Shown here in pieces: positions 25,608 through 35,077 of a stretch of DNA of 64,000 bases. The translations under genes were made by a program, and so were the position numbers. How positions within the stretch are numbered: position 1 is the stretch's first letter; each line of letters starts with the position of its first letter. Where the stretch lies: assembly GCF_003315595.1 (NCBI RefSeq), contig NZ_QNQU01000018.1:49359-113358 (forward strand), written 5' to 3'. The DNA is from Pedobacter miscanthi. Lineage in GTDB: Bacteria; Bacteroidota; Bacteroidia; Sphingobacteriales; Sphingobacteriaceae. The notes below the pieces were generated by a model. The model saw only the letters and a list, made by a program, of their open reading frames with translations. It was not told where the DNA came from and did no database searches.

Positions 25608-28346
25608 TTATTTATTCTCCACCACAAAAGCATAATCCCCTGAGCCAATCTCATAAACGGCCCTGTTATGCTCCATTTTTATAAATTTTAAATCTTTTAT
25701 TGATTTTATCTTTTCTGAAATTTCATTTTTATTATTTGCCGGAACATAAACCAAAGCAGATGTATTTGCCGGAATGCTGATGTTCCATTTAAACTGATTT
25801 CCGGTTTTTGTGTAATTGCTTTTGATCATGCCATAAACAGAATTGTAGTTAGCATTAACCGAATTTAACCCAGTAATCATTTCTGGTTTCATTACAATCT
25901 TTTTGAAAGCAGCACTTTCTGATTTAATTCCGGCGAGGTTTTCGTAATACCAGATCAGTAAATCGCCCAGCATCATTACGTGGTTCTGCGAATTCATTTT
26001 CGGATCAGCGGTGTTGCCGTTCCATAATTCCCAGATTGTTGTAGCACCATTTTCGACCATGTAACCCCAGCCCGGATAGGTTTTTTGTGTAGCCACGGTA
26101 TAAGCCAGATCTGGCCGGCCGTAATCATTTAAACAGCGCATTAACCATTGGATGCCGACCAAACCATTACTTAAATGACCTTTGTTAGTAATCTCAACTG
26201 TATTAGTAATATTTTTAAAAACAGTTTCTATTTTATTTTGGGGTACCATGCCGAAGTACAGCGGAATAATATTATCGGTTAGTACATTCTCCGCATAATA
26301 ACCCTTGTCGTTATAATATTTCTGGTTAAAAGCGTCCTTAATTTTATCTCCTAAAATCTCATAGGTTTTTACATCTTCTTCATTATCGATTGCCTTACCA
26401 AACTGGATCATCAATTGGGTAAAATGGTAATAATAGGCAGTTGCAATTAACGCTGAAGGATATTTTTTATCTGCGCTCTTGCCTCTTCCGGATTCGATGG
26501 TAACCGGCGGCATACACCAATCGCCATAACTATCTTTGGTCAGGATATAATCAACCATGTAGCGATCCTGCATGTAGGCCAGCCACTTTTTCATTGCCGG
26601 GTAATTATCACGCACCGCAGTAATATCGCCGGTTTGTTTGTAAAGCATTTCAGTAACCAAAAGCATTGCCCCGGGCCAGGTCATGTTATCACTGTAGTAC
26701 CGCCAGAATGCAGGTGCAACATCGGGGATGGTACCATCCTCTTTTTGCGAGTTGCGGATATCCTGCAACCATTTTGCATAAAACCTGCCATTGTCAAAAA
26801 CAAAATTTTCTCCGTAAGCTACTGCGCCCCTGTCGCCTAACCATGGCATGCGCTCATTCCTTTGCGGACAATCAACCGGAATGCCTTTGTAACTGCCTGC
26901 AATTCCCCACCAGGCATTTTTAAAAATCTGGTTGGTTAAAGCATCCGAAGTTTCGAATGTGCCTACCGTTTTCATGTTGTCGTAAATCATTTTGCCTACG
27001 AAATCATTTACAGTTGGCTCGTAACCATACCCTGAGAGCTCTACATACCTGAATCCCTGATAAGTAAATGTTGGCTCCCAGGTTTCCGTTTCTCCGCCTT
27101 TTAGGGTGTAGAGATCGGTACATTTGGCATTGCGGAGGTTTGCGGTAAAAAGCTCTCCGTTTTCCTGTAATGATTCTGCAAAACGCAATTTAACCTGTTT
27201 TCCTTTTGCACCTTTTACCTTGATCTGCAACCAGCCCACCATATTTTGTCCCATATCGAGGATAAACCTTCCGCCAGCTAATTTTGAAATGGAAACGGGT
27301 TTTAGTGTATTCATCACCCGCATATTTTCGTTCATTTGTGCTTCGATGGTTCCGGTAGGTTCCTGTACAAATTCAGCTTTTGTCCATTTACTATCGTCGA
27401 AACCAATTTTGTTCCAGCCAGTAGCTTCTTTTGTGGCATCATATTCTTCGCCATCGTATTCGTTATTGGCCCTGATTGGTCCATCTGCCGTACCTTTCCA
27501 GCTATCATCGGTATCAATGTTGGCGGTTGTTCCATCGGTGTATACAATATTGATGTTCATCAGCATTTTCGGAAAACCGAATGTTTTAATTTTATAAGGC
27601 TTTTCATTCTGGCGCATCGCGAAAAAACGACCATTACCTAAAATTGTACCTACTGCATTTTTACCGTTTTGGATATAACTGGTAACATCGTAGGTATTAT
27701 ACTTTACATTTTTGGTGTAATCGGTTGGGGATGGAGATAACAAATCTTCCCCTACTTTTTTTCCATTGATAAATAGTTGGTATAAGCCCAAACCTATAAT
27801 TGAGGCTGTTGCTGATTTAATCTCTTTGGTACTCTGAAATTCCTTCCTGAAATACCTTGCCGATAAACGCGAATCAGTTTTAATGTTGTCCCAGGGGAAA
27901 GCCCTGTCGAAACCAATCCAACCCTTTGGCCAGTCTTTATAATAAAGCAAACCCATTGTAAAATAGTTATTTGCCGACCACTCGCTTTGTCCGGCAGTTG
28001 TCCAGGTTTTTACTTTCCAATACGCTTTTAGCCTGCTATTGAGTGGTTTTCCATTATAAGTTACATGAATCGATTCTGATGAATTAACTTTTCCTGAATC
28101 CCATAAATCGCCATCATTTGCCTTTAACTTTTCTTCTGATGAAGCAACTAAGATCTGATAAGCGGTTTGCATCACATTACGCTCTTTGGAAATGATATGC
28201 CAGGCAAACCTTGGTTTTTGAACATCGATTCCCAATGGATTTTCGAGCATCTCGCAGGTGGTATGCTGCAAAACGATTTGCGCCACCACTTTTGAAAATG
28301 GCAGTAAGCAAATGCAGATGATCGATATATAGGTTTTAATGTTCAT
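25608..28346 (-). CDS. GH78 alpha-L-rhamnosidase, secreted
   Basis: A 912-residue alpha-L-rhamnosidase with an N-terminal signal (MNIKTYISIICICLLPFSKV, cleavage near VAQ). Domain order is as in the family: N-terminal domain opening TTCEMLENPLGIDVQKPRFAW, beta-sandwiches with GNGRFFAMRQNE and FTYQGFRYVELSG, the (alpha/alpha)6 barrel with VDCPQRNERMPWLGDRG near residue 490, and a C-terminal beta-sandwich. Compared with the usual DCPQRDERLGW, the Asp-to-Asn change in QRNER is notable; the exact catalytic acids would need alignment. It is only a distant paralog of the rhamnosidase at 8941-11700. It lies between the DUF3826 gene and a GH2 gene, and the 223-bp gap upstream contains the palindromic element at 28496-28607. 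Confidence 0.93.
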   Translation of the reverse strand: MNIKTYISIICICLLPFSKVVAQIVLQHTTCEMLENPLGIDVQKPRFAWHIISKERNVMQTAYQILVASSEEKLKANDGDLWDSGKVNSSESIHVTYNGKPLNSRLKAYWKVKTWTTAGQSEWSANNYFTMGLLYYKDWPKGWIGFDRAFPWDNIKTDSRLSARYFRKEFQSTKEIKSATASIIGLGLYQLFINGKKVGEDLLSPSPTDYTKNVKYNTYDVTSYIQNGKNAVGTILGNGRFFAMRQNEKPYKIKTFGFPKMLMNINIVYTDGTTANIDTDDSWKGTADGPIRANNEYDGEEYDATKEATGWNKIGFDDSKWTKAEFVQEPTGTIEAQMNENMRVMNTLKPVSISKLAGGRFILDMGQNMVGWLQIKVKGAKGKQVKLRFAESLQENGELFTANLRNAKCTDLYTLKGGETETWEPTFTYQGFRYVELSGYGYEPTVNDFVGKMIYDNMKTVGTFETSDALTNQIFKNAWWGIAGSYKGIPVDCPQRNERMPWLGDRGAVAYGENFVFDNGRFYAKWLQDIRNSQKEDGTIPDVAPAFWRYYSDNMTWPGAMLLVTEMLYKQTGDITAVRDNYPAMKKWLAYMQDRYMVDYILTKDSYGDWCMPPVTIESGRGKSADKKYPSALIATAYYYHFTQLMIQFGKAIDNEEDVKTYEILGDKIKDAFNQKYYNDKGYYAENVLTDNIIPLYFGMVPQNKIETVFKNITNTVEITNKGHLSNGLVGIQWLMRCLNDYGRPDLAYTVATQKTYPGWGYMVENGATTIWELWNGNTADPKMNSQNHVMMLGDLLIWYYENLAGIKSESAAFKKIVMKPEMITGLNSVNANYNSVYGMIKSNYTKTGNQFKWNISIPANTSALVYVPANNKNEISEKIKSIKDLKFIKMEHNRAVYEIGSGDYAFVVENK

Positions 28347-28495
28347 TTACGCTTGATTACACAGATTTATTAATTGCACTGATTCAGTTATTATTTATTT
28401 GCTCCCGCTGATTTCAAAGATTAACGCAGACCAATAATTCTGTCCGCGTAAATCCGCGTTATCTGCGGGCTATCTTTCTTCTTTAAAGATTAATT

Positions 28496-28607
28496 CGTCA
28501 TTGCGAAGCTGGACTTGCTCGAGCTGAAGCAATCTTTTATGCTAAGTTTCTTGTTTTTACATCATTCTTTTATTGAGATTGCTTCGTAGTTCCTCCTCGC
28601 AATGACG
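28496..28607. repeat. Palindromic GCAATGACG element overlapping a GH2 gene end
   Basis: It opens CGTCATTGCGAAGCTGG and closes GTTCCTCCTCGCAATGACG. The GH2 reading frame runs into its right half and stops at 28570, which adds the tail SSLRGGTTKQSQ to the protein. Confidence 0.85.
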
Positions 28608-31383
28608 ACGCGTCGATAGAAAAATCAAAATACAAGGTCATATTTAATGCCCTCGTCGGATCTTTATCAAAATCATAAAATACATGTTTCATTCCCATTG
28701 GTCCGGTGGTTTCTGGTTTTTGTGTTTTGGTGCCGATTGCCGAAATGCCATTCATAAAAGAAATATCACCGTTCGGAAAGGTCGGACTCATGTTATCGTA
28801 TTCGGTATCTTTTGATTTTTTTGGCGTGAATAACCTCAAAAACACATCTTCACGATCGGTTATCACTTTAAAAGATTGCTGTTTGCCAATAAATTCGCAC
28901 CAATACATGTTCGAATAATAGCCTTTAAATTCAGGATATTGCCAGGGTGCTTCGCCGGTTGCGGAGTTATTATAATCCTTTTTCCAAATACCAAATTGCG
29001 TGCCTTTCATCCGGTTTTTCCAAACACGGTACGGACCGTTGCCTTTATATTCTACAGCTTTAATTTCAGTTTCAGGATAAGAAAAATTCAAACCCACAAA
29101 AGTGGTAAAGTAAGCGGATGGGAAATAATTTACCTCCATTTTTAACCAGCCAGATGGGTAAATGGTCCATTTTAAGGTATTGAAACTTTCTTTTTTCTCA
29201 AATTTGGATGAAATCACCAGATTTTCATCTTCCATTTTAGTAGTGAAATTTTTAAAATTATTCTCTCCTTCCTGTAAAACCGGACCATTTGAAAACGGAA
29301 TGATACCTTTTGCATTTTTGGCCTGTTGTAATAATCCGGTGGTTTTATCAAATGTTAAATCAATACCGTTTGACGAAACCTGGTACGTTTTGGCATCTTC
29401 TTTTAAAGCTATTTTTGAAGAACCCGTTTTAACCACCAATTGCCTTGCATCATCTTTTGGCAAAGCAATAGGGAAACTCCAGGTAAATAATTCTTTGCCA
29501 TCAGCTCCGTTTGCAGTAAGATAAAGCGCATCAAAATTTCTCCAATCAGCAGGAAGATTGATTTTTAATTTTCCTTTTTCAAAAGGCTTGATATCTGGCG
29601 CATCCGCTTTCCCGGTTTTAAATTCAGCATCCTCACCTGCTTTTAGTTTTTTGAGTCTCCAGCTGAATGTACACTGGTTAAGATTGGTGAAAGCATAACG
29701 GTTTTCGAGCAGGAATGAACCGTCAAAGCCAGCAGTCATTTCTCGTTTTTCAACAAAAACAGGACTCCAAACCTCTTTAATGGTATAAAAACTCCCTTCT
29801 TTTTCATGGTATGGGCCAACAATTCCGTCGGGACCATGATTACCATCAGTATCCAGTTCGCCGTTTTTATCAGTACGCACTACCCCCTGATCGGCGAAAT
29901 CCCAAAGAAAACCACCTGCAGAAAGCGGGTTGTTCCACATGGCATTCCAGTAATCTTCTATTCCTGCACCATGACCACCATCCCACATGCCATGTAAAAA
30001 TTCGGTTGGCATCAAAATGTTGTGTCCATGATCGTAATTACCAATTCCGTAGTTAAATTCGCGGTAATGAGTCGTTTCGAAACCATTAAAAACCTCCCAT
30101 GGGTGGATTAACTGACGCTTTTGTATATCTTCTTCAGCGAAAAGATGATCGAGTTCGCGGTTATGTCCGCCTTCATTTCCATTGGCCCAAAAGATAATCG
30201 ACGGATGATTTTCATCGTTCAACATCATTTCTTTCATTAATTTGGTACCTGTTGGCGTATCATAAGTGCCATGCCAGCCAGCCAGTTCGTCCATTACAAA
30301 TAGTCCGAGTGAATCACAAACATCCAAAAAGTGACCATCAGGAGGATAATGCGACATCCGAACGGCATTCATGTTCATTTCCTTCATCAATAATACATCG
30401 GCAATACTGATTTTTTTACTTGTAGTACGACCTGATGATGGATAAAAAGAATGACGGTTTACGCCCTTAAATTTCATTTTTACACCGTTGATGTAAACCC
30501 CATCACGTTCTTTTACTTCTACCGTTCTGAAACCTATTTTTTTAGAAAGCTGATGAATTTTCTTTCCATTTCTGATCAAAGTAAATTGAGCCGTATAAAG
30601 ATTTGGAAATTCCGTTGACCATAATTCAAGATTAGAAAATTGGTGGCCAAGTGTAATATTTTGAGTTCCTTTTTTTAGTGCTGTGTTAAACCGATCGCCA
30701 AAACGTTTTCCATCTTTTGTAAAAAGTTCTACTTCAACTTTATCGGCATCGCCGGTGTAAGCGATTTTTGCATTTAAATTTCCATTGGCTTTGGCATCTA
30801 TCTGAATACGATCGATATGTGTTAAAGGTAACGATTCGAGGTAAACCGGTCTGAAAATACCTCCGAAAATCCAGAAATCGGCTTTACGTTCGGCTTCATT
30901 AACAGATTGATTAGCAGAAAGTTTTGAAACGGTAACTTCCAGTAGATTATCAGCGCCTAGCTTAATTAATTTCGAAATATCGTACCTGAAAACATAAAAA
31001 GAGCCCTGATGCGTTTCTCCTGCTGATTTTCCATTTATTTTTACCTCAGTATCGGTCATCGAACCTTCAAAAACAATGTTGATTTTCCTGTTTTTCCACC
31101 CGGCAGGAACTTTAAATGTGTATTTATAAAGCCCTTGCTCCTTACCTTTATTTTCTTCTTTATTGAAACCGTAATTGTATTGACCAAAACCCTGTAACTC
31201 CCAGTTTGAAGGCACCGGAATAGTGGTCCACTTGCCCGAATTCGCTCCTGCTGTACAGAAGAAATCCCAGTTTACGGTATTGTCATTCCCGGTTCCGGAC
31301 AGGTATAATTTCTCTGTTTGCTGTGCCTTTACGCTACAGATCATTATTATTAAACACCAGAAAAGTATAAATCTGCGCTTCAT
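28570..31383 (-). CDS. GH2 glycoside hydrolase with a repeat-encoded C-terminus
   Basis: A 937-residue GH2 enzyme with a signal peptide (MKRRFILFWCLIIMICSVKA). The jelly roll covers about 30-185, the immunoglobulin-like domain 190-290, and the TIM barrel 295-560. The acid/base is the Glu near residue 401 in SIIFWANGNEGGHN and the likely nucleophile is Glu in ILMPTEFLHGMWDGG near 458. A beta-galactosidase-like C-terminal beta domain follows. This NGNEGG subgroup differs from classical LacZ, and the substrate is uncertain. The last 12 or so residues (SSLRGGTTKQSQ) are encoded by a palindromic repeat, so the native stop may have been lost. The ATG overlaps the stop of the upstream acetylesterase gene by 1 bp (TAATG), which implies coupling. 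Confidence 0.9.
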   Translation of the reverse strand: MKRRFILFWCLIIMICSVKAQQTEKLYLSGTGNDNTVNWDFFCTAGANSGKWTTIPVPSNWELQGFGQYNYGFNKEENKGKEQGLYKYTFKVPAGWKNRKINIVFEGSMTDTEVKINGKSAGETHQGSFYVFRYDISKLIKLGADNLLEVTVSKLSANQSVNEAERKADFWIFGGIFRPVYLESLPLTHIDRIQIDAKANGNLNAKIAYTGDADKVEVELFTKDGKRFGDRFNTALKKGTQNITLGHQFSNLELWSTEFPNLYTAQFTLIRNGKKIHQLSKKIGFRTVEVKERDGVYINGVKMKFKGVNRHSFYPSSGRTTSKKISIADVLLMKEMNMNAVRMSHYPPDGHFLDVCDSLGLFVMDELAGWHGTYDTPTGTKLMKEMMLNDENHPSIIFWANGNEGGHNRELDHLFAEEDIQKRQLIHPWEVFNGFETTHYREFNYGIGNYDHGHNILMPTEFLHGMWDGGHGAGIEDYWNAMWNNPLSAGGFLWDFADQGVVRTDKNGELDTDGNHGPDGIVGPYHEKEGSFYTIKEVWSPVFVEKREMTAGFDGSFLLENRYAFTNLNQCTFSWRLKKLKAGEDAEFKTGKADAPDIKPFEKGKLKINLPADWRNFDALYLTANGADGKELFTWSFPIALPKDDARQLVVKTGSSKIALKEDAKTYQVSSNGIDLTFDKTTGLLQQAKNAKGIIPFSNGPVLQEGENNFKNFTTKMEDENLVISSKFEKKESFNTLKWTIYPSGWLKMEVNYFPSAYFTTFVGLNFSYPETEIKAVEYKGNGPYRVWKNRMKGTQFGIWKKDYNNSATGEAPWQYPEFKGYYSNMYWCEFIGKQQSFKVITDREDVFLRLFTPKKSKDTEYDNMSPTFPNGDISFMNGISAIGTKTQKPETTGPMGMKHVFYDFDKDPTRALNMTLYFDFSIDASSLRGGTTKQSQ

Positions 31384-32843
31384 TAATTGGTTTTAAATTG
31401 TTTGGTTAAAGGATTATCGGTTCTGAAAGGTAATGCGGGCAAACCGTTACTGTAAAAATTTCCGGTTGGATTTTCGGTCCAGTTGTAACGCACAGCCACC
31501 GGATTTTCGATCCCTTTTGCTGAAACAATAACTTTTCCATCTTTCACAGTAGCCTCTGCATTAATGAATTTTCCATCATTTGAGGCAATTGTAAATCCAG
31601 TGATGGACGATAAATGATCAGTTTTTAAATAATTAAAATCCAGGATCGCCTTGCCCCCAACAAAAGAAACACTTTTGTAAACCGGGCCAGAAAAATCTAT
31701 TTTTTGGTTGTAGGTTTTACCTAAAGCCAATAACGCTAATCTTCTGCCTACTTCCCATTTATAGGTTGGGTGCAAATCCCCTCCGTTATCATTTAAATCT
31801 GAAGTGGAAATCATGCCGGTATTTGGCAAGCGTAAAACCTGTTGCTGAGCCTCCCAAAAGTTAGGTTCGGTATCGCCAGTTAATACCACCTTATCGCTTT
31901 TTTGCTTACTGTAATCGTAAGGTGCAATTTGTACGTAATAAAAAGGCATTTGCTCGCCCCAGGCTTTGCGCCAAAGGTTTACCAATGTTTTTAATTTATA
32001 GGAATAACTGATGGTTTCATTCAAAAAGCAGTTGGTTTCGCCCTGATACCATAAAAAACCGCGGATTTTGAATTTCGCAAGCGGCTCAATCATGGTGGTA
32101 TAAAATTTTCCGGGATCGTTGCTTACTTTCTGGTTTGTAAAATAGGTTTCCTGCGCAAAAGCTTCTGGAGCTACCCAGGGCTCAATGGCGCTACCTGAAA
32201 CGGAAGAAGAAATCATGCCCACAGGTACACCCAGTTTCTCCTGAATTTCCTTAGCGTAGAAATAGCCTACAGCCGAAAAAGCACGTAATGCTGAATCTTC
32301 TGCCACTGCCCAACTTTTATGAATCGAATCTGGTTTATTTAGTTGCTTGCGGTTTACGAGGAAAATCCTGATCTGTGAATTTTGAGCTTTTTCTACCGCA
32401 TCAGAAGGGAAACCCAGTTTTTCATTTTTAGGCTTAGGGATTTTAGCCAGCTTACGCATTTGATATTCCATGTTCGACTGACCGGAACATAACCAGACTT
32501 CGCCCACCAAAATATTGGTTAATTCAATTTTATTTGTACCTGAAATGGTCATGGTTTGTGCTTTCGAAGACGTTTTTAGTGGTGCCAGTAAAACTGACCA
32601 GTTTCCATTTTTATCGGTTATGGTTTCTTTTTTCTGACTTGCAAAAACCACCTTTATTTTCTCCCCCGGAGCAGCATAACCCCAGATATTAAGAGGTTTG
32701 TTACGTTGTAAAACCATATTGCTGGAGAGGATTTGCGGCAGGAGGATTTTGGCATTGGCGGAGAGGCAAAATAAAGTGGTCAAACCCGTCATTATCGTCA
32801 TTGAGAGGAGGCACGACGAAGCAATCTTTTTTGCCTTACACAT
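31383..32843 (-). CDS. Sialate O-acetylesterase-like SGNH esterase with a repeat-derived signal peptide
   Basis: The frame opens at 32936, but its first 31 codons are repeat and AT-rich filler. ATG 32843 gives MCKAKKIASSCLLSMTIMTG and a plausible signal peptide ending FCLSANA. That signal is largely encoded by the palindromic element at 32796-32886; a later ATG within it is also possible. The mature protein has the family opening LLPQILSSNMVLQRNKPLNI, the nucleophile Ser in VWLCSGQSNMEY, FLWYQGETNCF, and the late GDLHPTYKWEVGRR carrying the His of the catalytic dyad. Related enzymes remove acetyl groups from sialate or plant polysaccharides (CE20-like). Here pectin or rhamnogalacturonan deacetylation fits best. 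The GH2 gene follows with a 1-bp overlap. Confidence 0.87.
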   Translation of the reverse strand: MCKAKKIASSCLLSMTIMTGLTTLFCLSANAKILLPQILSSNMVLQRNKPLNIWGYAAPGEKIKVVFASQKKETITDKNGNWSVLLAPLKTSSKAQTMTISGTNKIELTNILVGEVWLCSGQSNMEYQMRKLAKIPKPKNEKLGFPSDAVEKAQNSQIRIFLVNRKQLNKPDSIHKSWAVAEDSALRAFSAVGYFYAKEIQEKLGVPVGMISSSVSGSAIEPWVAPEAFAQETYFTNQKVSNDPGKFYTTMIEPLAKFKIRGFLWYQGETNCFLNETISYSYKLKTLVNLWRKAWGEQMPFYYVQIAPYDYSKQKSDKVVLTGDTEPNFWEAQQQVLRLPNTGMISTSDLNDNGGDLHPTYKWEVGRRLALLALGKTYNQKIDFSGPVYKSVSFVGGKAILDFNYLKTDHLSSITGFTIASNDGKFINAEATVKDGKVIVSAKGIENPVAVRYNWTENPTGNFYSNGLPALPFRTDNPLTKQFKTN

Positions 32844-32886
32844 AGATTGCTTCGCTTCGATGAAAAATCGAAGACTCGCAATGACG
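32796..32886. repeat. Palindromic GCAATGACG element forming a signal peptide
   Basis: It opens CGTCATTGAGAGGAGGCACG and closes AGACTCGCAATGACG, with AAGCAATCT and AGATTGCTTCG arms. Read on the minus strand it encodes KIASSCLLSMT, part of the signal region of the acetylesterase. Confidence 0.85.
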
Positions 32887-32932
32887 GACGCCTTAAAAAC
32901 TGCAAACCCTGAACTGAAAACTGAAAACTGCC

Positions 32933-34762
32933 TCAAAATCCCTCCGTTTTTAAATATTTAACTGAATAAACTGCTTCTTTTGTAGATTCACCAGCATTTT
33001 TTAAATCATAAGTCTGATCGGCGGGTGTATCTACATCAGGAAAACGGCGAACATCACCGGTACGGAAAACAATACGCGAAACATCAGCCACTGGCTGGAA
33101 AGCCAAACTGGTCAATGCTTCTTTTCCATTCACTGTAATGGTGTAGAAACGCGTAAAGGCATCCAGTTTTAATTTGATGTCGTAATTTTTGCCAGCTTCG
33201 TATTTCATGAAGTTTTTATAACGCGCTCCGGCCTTTGCACTAAGCGTTCCTGCGGTATCGAAGGTTAAACGTACTGTAGCGGTTCCTTTTGCATCCTGTA
33301 ATTCAATTTCAAGCAAACCGAAGTTATTTTGCTTTGGTGTAACGGAAAAAGAAGTAACGATTTTCTTCGATGCAGGGAACAATCTTTCGGCTTTTGCATA
33401 ATCAAAGGGATCTTTATCTTTTAAGATTAAAACTCCATCCTCAACTTTTACAGGTGCCCAAAGCGGACTGTATATGTTCCACATTTCTAGCGCTTTATCT
33501 TTTGATAATTTGCCGAAATCATCATTTGCATGCTGCGTTGCCCTATCATTAACCGGTACAGGAACCGAAGAAATCCAGATATCTTCTTTGTTCATACTAT
33601 AGGTTACCCATAATTTGCCGTCTTTCGGCTTTCCGTTTCCTTCTTCAATGCCACGTACATATTGAGGACCGTATGATTTGTAATTACCGCCATAACGCAT
33701 CGGCGTGATTTCGCCGTTTATCAATAATAAATTGGTATAATCCAGGCCGTTTTTACTGGTTGATATGGCTAGAGGCCATCTATATTCTGAAGGATTATAA
33801 ACGGTTGCATAATTTCCGTCAGCAGTTTTTTGCCCCCAGATTTTAGCATTGCTGTTTACAAAACCAGGCGCCCGGAAGGCACTTTCAGGCCAGCTTTTGC
33901 CATTATCGGTACTGATTGCCGTTAGGGCATTTTTCCATAAGCCCACCACTCTGCCATCGGGTAAATGGTAGTAGCTGAATGCTTTATATTGTTTCTGTAA
34001 AGTAATTAAAGGATCTTTTCTATCTGCTTCTTCATTCCATTGTTGCGTCATTAACTTATTTGATAACAACTCATTACAGGCTTCAATAAAAGCTTTACTT
34101 TTACTCTTGGTATAAAGCGGATATTTGGTATTTTTCTCCGTATAGCCTGGATTGTAATGGATAAAATAAATCGGACCGTATTTTCCATCGGGTAGAATTT
34201 CTCTTACTGCCCGGCCAATTCCATGACCATCGTTGGGATCGTCTTTGGCATCGAAACTAATGGCATAAAAACCTAAAACAAGAAATATGTTTTTGGTAGA
34301 AACATAAAAGCCCATGCGCTGGTGCATCACGGCATCCAGGTCTTTTGCTACATCAGTTCTGCCCTCTTTTGTAGTGCCATCAGGAATGCGGTAAATCGGA
34401 AAAACCACTTCAGGTGTGGTCCAGTTATAACCATCTGTTGAAGATTGCACCAAAGTTTGTCCGGGCGGAATGCTCTCGCCCACTTTATCACTTAAATATT
34501 CGATATAAAATTTGTTGTTCCAATAAGCTAACATTGGCGCATGGTTATAAGTCCAGCCGAAATTTTCGGCCAGTTCAGGATGCTCGCGGTTTGCCCTGAA
34601 AGTCTGGATGCTGTGTACGCCCATCACCGGCGAAAGCTGTCCATGATGATAATCGGCATTAACCAGGGTCTTCCCTGTGTATCGCACGGTATCCTGCGCC
34701 TGCGCGGTTGAAAGCGCAAGTGCAAATGGCAGGGTTAAACAAAGTATTTTAAATGTATTCAT
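32933..34762 (-). CDS. Secreted sialidase-fold propeller (GH145/PL24-25-like)
   Basis: A 609-residue protein with a signal peptide (MNTFKILCLTLPFALALSTA, ending QAQ). About residues 25-420 form a sialidase-type beta-propeller: FGWTYNHAPMLAYWNNKFYI, TLVQSSTDGYNWTTPEVVF, TAISTDNGKSWPES and WPLAISTSKNGLDY. The YNHAP motif next to a WNNKFY strand recalls the NHxP site of seven-bladed propellers such as GH145 rhamnosidases and PL24/25 ulvan lyases, where a His acts in catalysis; this is a pattern match by eye. From about 435 onward a jelly roll like LamG modules follows (FSVTPKQNNFGLLEIELQD). It may cleave a rhamnose-uronic acid linkage, which is inference. A long direct repeat fills the 315 bp upstream. 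Confidence 0.7.
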   Translation of the reverse strand: MNTFKILCLTLPFALALSTAQAQDTVRYTGKTLVNADYHHGQLSPVMGVHSIQTFRANREHPELAENFGWTYNHAPMLAYWNNKFYIEYLSDKVGESIPPGQTLVQSSTDGYNWTTPEVVFPIYRIPDGTTKEGRTDVAKDLDAVMHQRMGFYVSTKNIFLVLGFYAISFDAKDDPNDGHGIGRAVREILPDGKYGPIYFIHYNPGYTEKNTKYPLYTKSKSKAFIEACNELLSNKLMTQQWNEEADRKDPLITLQKQYKAFSYYHLPDGRVVGLWKNALTAISTDNGKSWPESAFRAPGFVNSNAKIWGQKTADGNYATVYNPSEYRWPLAISTSKNGLDYTNLLLINGEITPMRYGGNYKSYGPQYVRGIEEGNGKPKDGKLWVTYSMNKEDIWISSVPVPVNDRATQHANDDFGKLSKDKALEMWNIYSPLWAPVKVEDGVLILKDKDPFDYAKAERLFPASKKIVTSFSVTPKQNNFGLLEIELQDAKGTATVRLTFDTAGTLSAKAGARYKNFMKYEAGKNYDIKLKLDAFTRFYTITVNGKEALTSLAFQPVADVSRIVFRTGDVRRFPDVDTPADQTYDLKNAGESTKEAVYSVKYLKTEGF

Positions 34763-34767
34763 TTCTA

Positions 34768-34860
34768 TATTATTTTACCACTAAGGCACCAAAACACGAA
34801 GTTTCTATTCGCTTAGTCGTTATTGCGTTTCCGATCCTTCATCAGAACGAAGCAATCTTT
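34768..34860. repeat. First copy of a 93-bp direct repeat
   Basis: It begins TATTTTACCACTAAGGCACC and ends GAACGAAGCAATCTT. The second copy at 34933-35025 is nearly identical. It carries a decayed end of the GCAATGACG family (CGTTATTGCG, AAGCAATCT). Confidence 0.8.
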
Positions 34861-34897
34861 CTTGCTAAATAGATTGCTTCACGCTTTCGTTCATTCT

Positions 34898-34931
34898 AAA
34901 CCTCGTAGGTTTTAAAAACCTACGAGGTTTT
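34898..34931. repeat. Palindrome with AACCTCGTAGG arms
   Basis: AAACCTCGTAGGTTTT and AAAACCTACGAGGTTT are perfect inverted arms. It lies between the two copies of the 93-bp direct repeat and belongs to the family at 12941 and 52312. Confidence 0.75.
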
Positions 34932-34932
34932 A

Positions 34933-35025
34933 ATATTATTTTACCACTAAGGCACCAAAGCACGAAGTTTTTATTTGCTTAGTCGTTATTGCGTTTCCGA
35001 TCCTTCATCAGAACGAAGCAATCTT
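34933..35025. repeat. Second copy of the 93-bp direct repeat
   Basis: It matches 34768-34860 with a few changes. The gap 34763-35077 between the propeller gene and the GH43 gene holds only repeats; no gene was seen there. Confidence 0.8.
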
Positions 35026-35077
35026 AATGCGCGTAAAAGCTACATTCTTTTTACTTTGTGCCTTGGTGTCTTTGTGG

